Positions 1 through 7,693 of a stretch of DNA of 22,321 nucleotides are shown piece after piece. A program made the position numbers and the translations under genes. The first letter of the stretch is position 1, and the number at the start of each line of letters is the position of its first letter. The stretch is taken from contig CDRNVI010000135.1 in the NCBI GenBank assembly GCA_977017575.1, positions 1-22,321 on the forward strand. The letters run 5' to 3'. The DNA comes from Paramoeba atlantica (lineage: Eukaryota; Discosea). A model generated the notes under the pieces. It did no database searches, had not been told where the DNA came from, and was given only the letters and a program-made list of their open reading frames with translations.

Positions 1-237
1 GTATTAGCGGCACGTGGTGATCTAACCACCGATGCTTATGTCGCACTTACATTGCCCAAGCAAGCATTAGCAAGCGCATTTCGTGGCAGTACACAGGTCG
101 ATAAATATGGATATGAATTAGTTAGCATTGATAAAGATGTGTGCCCACGACAACCGTTAATCGATCATTTTTATCATGATAAGCAACACTATCACTTCGT
201 CAATGACGAATTACAATTGGTCGTGCCTAGTATTTAG
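1..237 (+). CDS. C-terminal end of an unrecognised bacterial protein (partial)
   Basis: An open frame runs from the first base of the window to a TAG at 235-237, giving the last 78 residues of a protein whose start lies outside. The piece is soluble-looking, with mixed charge and no membrane segment, and ends in QLVVPSI. I do not recognise the family. Codon use and base composition match the neighbouring pyrC, so it belongs to the bacterial part. It is convergent with pyrC, and the two coding ends overlap by 27 bases (211-237). A TTG at 52 could serve as an internal start, but the frame is open upstream of it, so I treat the gene as cut by the window edge. Confidence 0.6.
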   Translation, partial: VLAARGDLTTDAYVALTLPKQALASAFRGSTQVDKYGYELVSIDKDVCPRQPLIDHFYHDKQHYHFVNDELQLVVPSI

Positions 238-1269
238 GACTTGCCAGTCTAGTGTATCACCCGCACGAAATGGAATAATCGTATCGTTATCATCGGTGAT
301 ATAGGTGGTAGGCACTGTCCACGATTTATGTTCAATACAAATTGAACGCTGATTACATGGCAGTTTATAAAAGTTTGCACCAAGTCGGCTGCAAAAGTCT
401 TCTAATTTGTCTAACGCATTGTGTTTCGCAAAGAATTCTGTGTATAACGCCATTGCCACTGGTGCAGTAAAAATCCCAGCACAACCGCATGCGCTTTCTT
501 TATGTTGTTTAGTATGCGGCGCACTATCTGTTCCTAAAAAGAAATGTGGATCACCACTTAATGCTGCTTGTTGTAAGGCATATTGATGTTGCTGTGCCTT
601 TAAAATGGGTAAGCAATAATAGTGTGGGCGAATGCCACCAACTAACATGTCGTTACGATTTAGCAATAAATGGTGTATGGTAATGGTTGCACCAACTGTT
701 GCTGGGGCTTGTTGAATAAATTGAACCGCATCGCGTGTAGTAATGTGTTCTAACACAACCCGTAGTTTAGGAAACGTATCGACGATGGGTGCTAGTACGC
801 TGTCAATGAATCGTTGTTCGCGATCGAAAATATCGATGTTAGCATCAACCACCTCACCGTGTATTAACAACGGCATATCGATATCTTGCATAGCAGAAAA
901 TAGTGGGTAAAGTTGCTGAACATGCTGCACACCGGCATCCGATAACGTGGTTGCGCCAGCAGGATATAATTTAGCAGCAACGATCTTATCGTGTTGTTGG
1001 GTTTCCATGATGTCAGTTACCGATGTCGTATCAGTTAAATAAAGTGTCATCAATGGGTCAAATGGTGTATTAGCCTGTTTTGCTGCAGCTAGGATACGTT
1101 CTCGATAGGCTAATGCCTGTGCGCAAGTGGTCACTGGTGTCACTAAGTTTGGCATCACAATAACCCGATTAAAATGTTGTGCGCTGGCAGGGACGGTAAT
1201 ATTGAGAAAATGGCCATCGCGCAAATGGCAGTGCCAGTCATCTGGCTGTTGCAATGAAATGGATTGCAT
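211..1269 (-). CDS. pyrC: Dihydroorotase, class II (PyrC)
   Basis: Dihydroorotase closes N-carbamoyl-L-aspartate to L-dihydroorotate in the third step of de novo pyrimidine synthesis, in the cytoplasm. The 352-residue product matches the usual E. coli-type length of about 348. The N-terminal HCHLRDG motif supplies two zinc-binding histidines. KLYPAGATT carries the lysine that is carboxylated to bridge the metals. LLIHGE and LEHITT supply further histidines, and LGTDSAPH carries the catalytic aspartate. The metal site therefore looks complete. I chose the ATG at 1269 (MQSISLQQPDDW) over an in-frame start 33 bases upstream. It follows an AAGGG Shine-Dalgarno at 1277-1281 with 7 bases of spacing, and family members begin at this point. 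The gene is divergent from the porin gene to its right. Confidence 0.97.
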   Translation of the reverse strand: MQSISLQQPDDWHCHLRDGHFLNITVPASAQHFNRVIVMPNLVTPVTTCAQALAYRERILAAAKQANTPFDPLMTLYLTDTTSVTDIMETQQHDKIVAAKLYPAGATTLSDAGVQHVQQLYPLFSAMQDIDMPLLIHGEVVDANIDIFDREQRFIDSVLAPIVDTFPKLRVVLEHITTRDAVQFIQQAPATVGATITIHHLLLNRNDMLVGGIRPHYYCLPILKAQQHQYALQQAALSGDPHFFLGTDSAPHTKQHKESACGCAGIFTAPVAMALYTEFFAKHNALDKLEDFCSRLGANFYKLPCNQRSICIEHKSWTVPTTYITDDNDTIIPFRAGDTLDWQVLNTRHDQL

Positions 1270-1302
1270 GTGGTTACCCTTTTTGTGGGATAGAACGAAC
1301 AA

Positions 1303-1518
1303 TTAGACTACTGCAGAGTTGGTTGTGGATGCAAGTCGCAATATTAGTCCATAAATCAAGCACATTGGTACCATAATTGCCACCTATGCATTTTGTATTT
1401 AGCTAAACACCGCATCAAAGCTTGCATTTCATTTTCTTTCCGTAGAAGATCGCTCTTCTGGTTAAGCCATGGCTTAATTTGTAGGCAAAATACAATCGAA
1501 AAGTATTAGGGGGATGTC
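1303..1518. promoter_or_regulatory. Divergent intergenic region between pyrC and the porin gene
   Basis: This 216-base bacterial spacer should hold the promoters of both divergent genes. For the porin, a TACAAT at 1491-1496 is a reasonable -10 hexamer. I see no good -35 at 16-18 bases from it. The region where a -35 would lie is covered by the palindrome at 1462-1477, which suggests activator or repressor control. A strong ribosome binding site, AGGGGGA at 1508-1514, precedes the ATG at 1519. No tRNA or small ORF was seen here. Confidence 0.45.
1444..1477. promoter_or_regulatory. Two adjacent inverted repeats, candidate operators
   Basis: AGAAGA-TCGC-TCTTCT (1444-1459) is an inverted repeat with a 4-base centre. 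Two bases later comes the perfect 16-base palindrome TTAAGCCATGGCTTAA (1462-1477). Both sit just upstream of the candidate -10 of the porin gene, where a dimeric regulator would be expected to bind. The first could also form a short hairpin in RNA. Neither resembles the Fur consensus, although the related LbtU porins serve siderophore uptake. The regulator is unknown. Confidence 0.4.
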
Positions 1519-2490
1519 ATGCAACAACGTAAAATCAGTTGTTTAGTTGCATTATTTATTTCAGTAATAGCAATACTATCATTTGCTACTGCTAGCGGTG
1601 CACCAAATGAGCAAGATAGGGATGCATCGATACAGCGCATTAGCACACAAACAGCAGCATTGGAAAAACAAATGCGCGCTCTACAAGTGCAGTTGCGAGA
1701 ATTAAAACAGCAACAAGCGCAACTAGTTGGGCAACGGACGACAACTAACACATCTACAAAACATACTAAAGCTGTATCGCACCATAGCAAACATCATGGC
1801 AAAGGCTCGGGTGATGTGTTGCGCAGCAATCCAGAAGGTACCTTGGGTTCACAGCTTGATACAGCGAAACAAGTCACACGTTGGATGGATATTCGCGGTA
1901 CAACAGTGGTGACATCGCCTTACTTTGGTCCACAGCCACAATTTGATGGATCGGATATGTTAGTTAATACTTCTAGTGTTAATAAGGATATCGTATTGCT
2001 GCAAATGCGCAAAAATATTAATAAAGAAGTAGATGATGCGCAAAAACCAGCAGAGCATTATTCAGTGTTAGCGCTTAGTGGTGAGTTAGAAGGAGTAGCG
2101 GCATTCTCACGTGGTTATGATAAGACTAAAACCAGTGATGTCGATTTGGCTGCAGCTGAAATAGATGTGGCTGCATTAGTTTATCCATGGTTATTGGGTT
2201 ACATGACGTTGGAATATGACAATAGCAGTTTGCCCGGTGCAACCACCGGTAGCGGTCGACGTGCTGGCAATTCGAATTTTGGTCTAGGCCAAGGCTTTTT
2301 AACAGTGGGTAACTTAGAGCGATCACCCATATATTTCAGTCTTGGGCAACTATATGCACCGTTTGGTCAATACAGCAGTTACATGTATAGCAGTCCGTTA
2401 ACTAAGGTGCTTGGTCGTGCTAAGGTACGTGGTGCTGTGTTAGGTTACGATGGTATTACTAATAACACTGGGTTATATGCATCGGGTAAT
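1519..2490 (+). CDS. LbtU-family outer-membrane porin, truncated at the chimeric junction
   Basis: The ATG at 1519 follows AGGGGGA. The product starts with a signal peptide: a basic n-region (MQQRK), a hydrophobic core to about residue 25, and a likely cleavage after ATASG. A coiled coil (about residues 30-70, ending near LRELKQQQAQL) and a His/Lys-rich linker follow. From about residue 110 there are alternating beta-strand-like segments rich in Gly, Tyr, Ser and Asn, including FGLGQGFLTVGN and SLGQLYAPFGQYSSYMYSSPLTK. This coiled coil followed by a porin barrel is the layout of the LbtU siderophore-porin family of Legionella and relatives. About 324 bacterial residues remain and the rest of the barrel is missing. 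The apparent stop at 2512-2514 lies in mitochondrial sequence and is not the natural end. Actual substrate: unknown. Confidence 0.8.
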
Positions 2491-2497
2491 ATAACCA
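2484..2497. other. Junction of bacterial and mitochondrial sequence
   Basis: To the left, the plus strand reads as porin (GLYASGN). To the right, the minus strand reads as nad5 ([10 protein letters not shown]). The GGGTAATATAACC stretch can belong to either side, so the break cannot be placed more exactly. Base composition shifts from balanced to strongly AT-rich here, coding strand flips, and the genetic code changes from standard to TGA=Trp. Both genes are cut at the same point, with no transposase, repeat or integrase nearby. This is what an assembly or ligation chimera joined through a short shared sequence would look like. Confidence 0.85.
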
Positions 2498-3929
2498 AAA
2501 AATATACTATTTAAAGCTAATATAAATAAAGGTAAAGACATAAAAATATTAGATTCATGTATTAATTCAAACATTTTTCTATAACCATTAGGTGATGTTA
2601 TAAAAACATATACTAATAACCTAATACTATATAATGATGTAAACAAAGCTGCTATAACACTTAATCAATAAATAAAAGAACTATCTATTATATATGATAT
2701 ATAAGTAATTTCAATTATAACATCTTTAGAATAAAACCCTGTTAAAAAAGGTATACCCATTAATGCTAAAGAACCTATTAACATCATAATATAACTATAA
2801 GGTAATAATTTAATTAACCCTCCATATTTTCTTATATCTTGTTCATCAGATAAAGCATGTATAATAGCCCCCGCACTTAAAAATAATAATGCTTTAAAAA
2901 AGCATGATTAGTTAAATGAAATAAACTTAGTGAATAATTTGATAACCCACATATAAACACCATATAACCTAATTGACTACAAGTTGAATATGCTATAACC
3001 TTTTTTATATCATTTTGAAATAAACCTATAGTTGCTGCAAAAAACTAGTTAAAACACCAACTAAAGTTATAATTCATAAACCAATAGCTGAATATTCAAC
3101 CATTGGTGATAATCTTATTAAAATAAATACTCCAGCTGTAACCATTGTTGCTGCATGTATAAGAGCAGAAACTGGTGTTGGACCAGCCATAGCATCCGGT
3201 AATCAAGTATGTAAACCTAATTGTGCAGATTTTCCCATAGCTCCAATTAATATAAAAATAGTTATCAAAGTTATTGTATTAAAATAATTATTTATAAAAT
3301 AAATATAATCAAATTGACACATATCACTTATTGCGAATATTATACTAAAATTTAATGTTTTATATTCTAAATATATTAAACATATACCTAAACCAACTCC
3401 AATGTCACCTATTCTATTCATAATAATAGCTTTAATTGCAGCTTTGTTTGCATCTGCTATTGTAAATCAAAAATTAATTAATAAATAAGATACTAAACCA
3501 ACACCTTCTCAACCTAAAAATAATTGTAATATATTATCAGCTGTAACTAACATTAACATAAATCATGTAAATAATGATAAATAAGATACAAATCGAGAAG
3601 AAAAAGGATCATTATACATATAACCTATTGAATAAAAATGAACTAATAAAGATATTGTATTTACTACAATTAACATAACACCTGTTACAGGATCGAAAAT
3701 AAATCCTCATGTTACATTAAATAAACCTATATTAAATCATGAAAATAATTTTAAAAAACATACAGAACCTTTTAATACAGTTTCATAAAAAATATAATAT
3801 GATAACAACACTGTTAATAACATATTAAAATTCGCAATTATAAAACTACCTTTATTTCCTAATAAACGCCCAAAAAAACTTATAAATTAAAAAACTTATT
3901 AATGGTAAATATAATACTAATAAATACAT
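2488..3929 (-). CDS. nad5: NADH dehydrogenase subunit 5, C-terminus missing and frame broken in homopolymers
   Basis: Nad5 is a proton-pumping membrane subunit of complex I. Translation with TGA=Trp gives the core family signature: [113 protein letters not shown] and [13 protein letters not shown]. The start ATG at 3929 ([13 protein letters not shown]) is 19 bases past nad4L. The reading frame changes at three A runs on the plus strand (T runs in the gene): 3872-3878 (one base too many), 3039-3044 and 2896-2901 (one too few each). Protein similarity continues cleanly across all three. About 480 residues are present. The family usually has 600 or more, so the C-terminus was lost at the junction. 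Confidence 0.95.
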
Positions 3930-3948
3930 AAAAAGTATATAAAAAAAT

Positions 3949-4269
3949 TTAACCTTTTATAGTACTAATATAATCTATAGATATAATACCTCTTAATCTA
4001 TAATAAATAACTATTAATCCTAAACCAATAGCTGATTCAGAAGCTGCTATAGTTAATATATATAAAGCAAATATCTGACCATATATATCATCTAAATATA
4101 TTGATAAAAAAATAAATAATAAATTTACAGATGCTAAAATTAACTCTATAGACATTATTATTATTATTATATTTCTACGTGTAATAAAAATACCCGCTAT
4201 ACCTATAATAAATAAACTAAAACTTAAAATAGGTATAAATGTTTCAAAAGGAATTAAGATATTAAACAT
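3949..4269 (-). CDS. nad4L: NADH dehydrogenase subunit 4L
   Basis: Small membrane subunit of complex I (NuoK homologue), 106 residues, near the usual 100. It has three hydrophobic helices. The hallmark glutamates are present in IMSIELILASVNLLF (helix 2) and TIAASESAIGLGLIV (helix 3); these acidic residues belong to the proton path. It starts with ATG at 4269, 18 bases after the atp6 stop, and ends with TAA. The order atp6-nad4L-nad5 on one strand suggests co-transcription. Confidence 0.96.
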   Translation of the reverse strand: MFNILIPFETFIPILSFSLFIIGIAGIFITRRNIIIIIMSIELILASVNLLFIFLSIYLDDIYGQIFALYILTIAASESAIGLGLIVIYYRLRGIISIDYISTIKG

Positions 4270-4287
4270 TGTTAAAATAAATGTTTT

Positions 4288-5040
4288 TTAATGTCCAGCT
4301 TCGTAAGAATCTTTTAAATAAATAGAAACTAAAACAATAAATACATAAGCTTGTAAAAATGAAATACCAAACTCTAATAAAAAAATTACAGTTATTAATA
4401 ATATTCCTAAAATACCTATAATATAATTAAATTTTAATATTTTTACAATAAAAAATAATAAAATATGTATTAATGAATGTCCCGACATTAAATTTGCAAA
4501 TAACCGTATAGATAAACTAAAACCTCTTGCAATATAAGAAATAACTTCGATACCTATTAACATAGGTAATAAAATATTAGGAACACCTTTTGGTATAAAT
4601 AACTGTATAAAATGTAATTTTTGTTTTAAAAAACCTATTATAGTTAATCCTATAACAGTAATTGATCCTAATAAAAATGTTAAAATTATATGACTTGTAA
4701 TAGTAAAAGAACTTGGTACTAAACCAATAAAATTTGCTATTAATATAAAATAAAATAAGCTAGCTATATAAACAAAATATGGTTCACCTCTTTTACCTAC
4801 TTGTGTAACTAAAACATTTAACGGAAATAAATATATAAAATTCTCATATATGTATTGTCATAACGATTTATAAACTAAATTTAATTTAGATAATAATACA
4901 TTACTTGTTATAATATTTATTATAAAAAAAATAATAAATAAATATATAAATAAGTTTGTTATATAAAAATCACTAAAATAAAAATTTATATATAAAGAAA
5001 ATATATCAAATTGATCTAATGGTTGAAAAAATTTATTCAT
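4288..5040 (-). CDS. atp6: ATP synthase F0 subunit a (Atp6)
   Basis: Subunit a forms the proton half-channels against the c-ring. The 250-residue product requires TGA=Trp at 4858-4860. Key segments are LVTQVGKRGEPYFVYIASLF, NFIGLVPSSFTITSH, and the conserved GFSLSIRLFANLMSGHSL, whose arginine is the essential one facing the rotor. A glutamate-containing last helix (LLEFGISFLQAYVF) follows. The protein ends SYEAGH, a common Atp6 C-terminus. The frame is intact. It lies between nad3 (18 bases) and nad4L (18 bases). Confidence 0.96.
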
Positions 5041-5058
5041 AATATATAAAATAATTTT

Positions 5059-5415
5059 TTACTCTCAGGTTAAAGCACCTTTTAATCATTCATATATGAA
5101 ACCTATAGTTAATATAGTAATAAAAATCAATACTACTAAAAAACCACTTGTTCCTAAAAAATTAACTAAAGTCAATCATGGAAATAAAAATATTATTTCT
5201 AAATCAAAAATTAAAAATAAAATAGATACTAAATAAAATCTTACATTAAAATTATGTCTAGTATCTTCAAAAGGGTGAAAACCACATTCATATGCTGAAA
5301 CTTTTTCTATCTCAAATTTTGAATAAATAAGAAGTAAAATAATAGAAAATAATACTAAAGAAATAATCATACTTAATGATATAGAGATAATAATTATACT
5401 ATATTCAAAATTCAT
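5059..5415 (-). CDS. nad3: NADH dehydrogenase subunit 3
   Basis: Complex I membrane subunit of 118 residues, the standard length. It contains the flexible loop motif [11 protein letters not shown], whose cysteine marks the active/deactive switch, then [25 protein letters not shown] and the third helix, ending FIYEWLKGALTWE. Three of its tryptophans are TGA (first at 5176-5178), including the highly conserved Trp after FLFP and the two in the C-terminal EWLKGALTWE, so table 4 is needed to reach the natural end. TAA stop at 5059-5061. Confidence 0.97.
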
Positions 5416-5418
5416 ATA

Positions 5419-5922
5419 TTATTTTTTTATAGTAAAATATTTTTTAAAAATAAAATTTTTATAGTTTATTTGATTTAATAATTTAAATTTAATACTAAAT
5501 ATAAAATAATTATTAATATAAAAAGTATTTAAAAAATTATTATATAAATAACTATATAAATTTGATATAGAATTTAATAATATATTTAAATTAATATTAT
5601 AAAATAAAATTATAAATTTAAAATAATAATTTTGAAATGTAGATATTAAAATATTTTGAAATATTATATTTTTATATAAATAAAAAATATAATATAGTTT
5701 TAATAATTTTAAATAATATTGTTTATATATTTCATTTTTTTTTATAATTAAGAAATTACTTTTTAACGAAGAAATATAAAAAGTAAATAAAGATATAATT
5801 AATAATATAATTATAATTAATAAATTACCAACAGAATTAAAAAAAAATAAATGATTTGAAAACATATTAACTAAAAATAATATAGAAATATAAAAAATTA
5901 TAAAATTAAAAATTTTATTCAT
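5419..5922 (-). CDS. Unassigned membrane-anchored protein, possible ATP synthase subunit b (Atp4/Ymf39)
   Basis: An uninterrupted 167-residue ORF fills the gap between cob (4 bases) and nad3 (3 bases), so it is very probably a gene. Two hydrophobic segments (about residues 5-20 and 30-52), separated by a short linker containing FFFNSVGN, are followed by a long polar Lys/Asn/Tyr-rich region with no further clear helix. An N-terminal membrane anchor plus a polar tail, this size, and presence among atp and nad genes fit Atp4 (Ymf39), which is often unrecognised in protist mitochondria. I see no decisive motif. It could be another small membrane protein. Confidence 0.45.
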   Translation of the reverse strand: MNKIFNFIIFYISILFLVNMFSNHLFFFNSVGNLLIIIILLIISLFTFYISSLKSNFLIIKKNEIYKQYYLKLLKLYYIFYLYKNIIFQNILISTFQNYYFKFIILFYNINLNILLNSISNLYSYLYNNFLNTFYINNYFIFSIKFKLLNQINYKNFIFKKYFTIKK

Positions 5923-5926
5923 ATGT

Positions 5927-7075
5927 TTAAGTAATATTTTTATATAATGATTTTTCTAATTTAACAATAACAGGTAACAATATAATAAAATATATAAAAT
6001 AAAAACTTGTAGCCATTTGACCTATAAAATAATAAGGTTCTTCTATAGGTTTACCTCCTATTCAGGTTAATGTAATAAAATCCATAATAAATAATCAAAA
6101 ACCTAAATTATAAATAGGTCTAAAATAACCACTAACTATAGGTGCTTTCACATAAAATGGAAATATTATTAAAACAATAATAGATAAAACTAATAAGATA
6201 AAACCACCTGCTTTATCTGGTACAGATCTTAAAATTGCATAAAAAGCTTTAAAATATCATTCTGGTACGATATGTACGGGTGTTACTAAAGGATTTGCTT
6301 CTAAATAATTATCTGCGTCTATTATACTTGGAGTATGTTTTATAGCATACATATTAAAACCAAATAATAATAATAATGAACTAAATAAATCTTTAAAAAC
6401 AAAATAAGGATGAAATGGTATTTGATCTACCTTATGATTAATACCTAATATATTATTAGAACCAACTTCATGTAATAATATAATATGAACTCCAGCTAAA
6501 GCTGCTATAACAAAAGGTAATAAATAATGTAAACTAAAAAAACGATGTAATGTAGCTTCATCAACAGAAAATCCACCTCATAATCATAATAATATATCAT
6601 TACCTACAAAAGGTATAACTGACACTAAATTAGTAATAACAGTTGCTGCTCAAAAACTCATTTGACCCCAAGGTAAAACATAACCTACAAAAGCTGTTAT
6701 AATCATAATTAATAATATTATAACACCAGATACTCATACAAATTGTCTAGGATAAGTATATGAACCATAATATAAACCTCTAAATACATGTAAATATATT
6801 ACAAAAAAAAAAACTGATGATCCACTAGCATGGTACATTCTTAGCATATCACCAAAATGTACATCATTAACTATATGTCTAACACTAGCAAAAGCTAAAT
6901 CAGCATTAGGTGTATAATACATAGCTAAAATAACACCTGTTAAAATCTGAATAATTAAAAACAAACCAGCACTAACTCCTAAATTTCAAGCATAAGTTAT
7001 ATTAGCAGGAGCTGGATAAACTACTAAAGCATTATAAAATGCATTTACAAAAATATCTTTTTTAACTAATCTCAT
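5927..7075 (-). CDS. cob: Apocytochrome b
   Basis: Cytochrome b is the quinol-oxidising core of complex III. The 382-residue product is full length and uninterrupted under table 4. Visible landmarks are [11 protein letters not shown], the first haem ligand region ([28 protein letters not shown]), [29 protein letters not shown], the second ([25 protein letters not shown]), and the Qo-site PEWY with its Trp encoded by TGA at 6257-6259. The start ATG (7073-7075) overlaps the atp8 stop by one base (TAATG), and the gene ends with TAA at 5927-5929. No intron is present. Confidence 0.98.
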
Positions 7076-7455
7076 TATTTATATATTGTTTTTATTATAA
7101 AATATTTTTTATTTAATAAAGATTCTTTTTTTAAGAAATTTAAACCTAATATATATAATTTACTAAAAATAATAATTTTAATATTATTAATTTTAGATTT
7201 TAATAAAACAACAAATTTATTTAATAAAAAATTATTATTTAATAAAATACTTAAATTTAATTTTATAATAAATAAAATATTTGATTCTAATAATAATAAT
7301 CTTTTTATTATAGATTTTAATTTATATTTTCTTAATTTAATAGTTTTATTTATTAAAGGGAATATATATCTTGCATAATAAATATAAATTAATCAAAAAA
7401 ATATAAAATTTAAAACTAATTCTAAAAATAAAATTCCTAAATCTAATTGTGGCAT
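7075..7455 (-). CDS. atp8: ATP synthase F0 subunit 8 (Atp8/Ymf19)
   Basis: The protein begins MPQLDLGILFLELVLNFIFFW, the classic start of protist and plant Atp8 (orfB/Ymf19): an invariant MPQLD followed by a single membrane helix. A basic region (YARYIFPLINKTIKLRKYK) and a polar, Lys/Asn/Leu-rich tail follow. The length of 126 residues fits the family. A TGA inside the helix is read as Trp. Its stop codon shares one base with the cob start, so the two should be on one transcript. Atp8 is part of the peripheral stalk and membrane base of ATP synthase. Confidence 0.9.
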
Positions 7456-7693
7456 AATAATAATTTTTTTTTTTATTACTATAATTTAATTACTAAATAA
7501 TTTTCTTAATCATTTTTTCACGTTTATTCTTTTCTTTCTTTTTCTATACAACATCTTGAAGGTGCAAACATATATAAGATAAAAATATTTTTTTCTTTTT
7601 ACCTTATTTTAAAAATATTATTATTATTCAAATTAATAATAATATTCAAATTTAAAAATTTCTTTTTAAATTTATTAATTAAATATTATTTAA
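7456..7693 (-). other. Spacer between the giant ORF and atp8 with a GC-richer island
   Basis: This 238-base spacer is one of the few real gaps in the mitochondrial part. Most of it is A/T homopolymer and the pyrimidine motif CTTTTCTTT on the plus strand. An island at about 7549-7580 is noticeably richer in G and C. On the minus strand it reads ATCTT, then a loop containing TTTGCACCTTC, then AAGAT, which could form a 5-bp hairpin. A minimal ORF of 15 codons (MFAPSRCC...) also lies there. I do not recognise it. It might be a processing signal, a small RNA or an rRNA fragment. Confidence 0.3.

Noticed and set aside
1506-1790. Minus-strand ORF of 94 codons opposite the porin gene
   Set aside because: It is a Cys-rich, unlikely product lying fully antisense to a well-supported gene with a signal peptide and ribosome binding site. 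A shadow frame.
1727-2326. Other short ORFs within the porin gene (1727-1912 plus, 2126-2326 minus)
   Set aside because: Both lie inside the porin coding sequence in other frames and have no ribosome binding site or recognisable motif.
2488-7075. Group I or II introns in nad5 or cob
   Set aside because: Protein similarity is continuous across cob and across nad5 apart from single-base run changes. No room for an intron.
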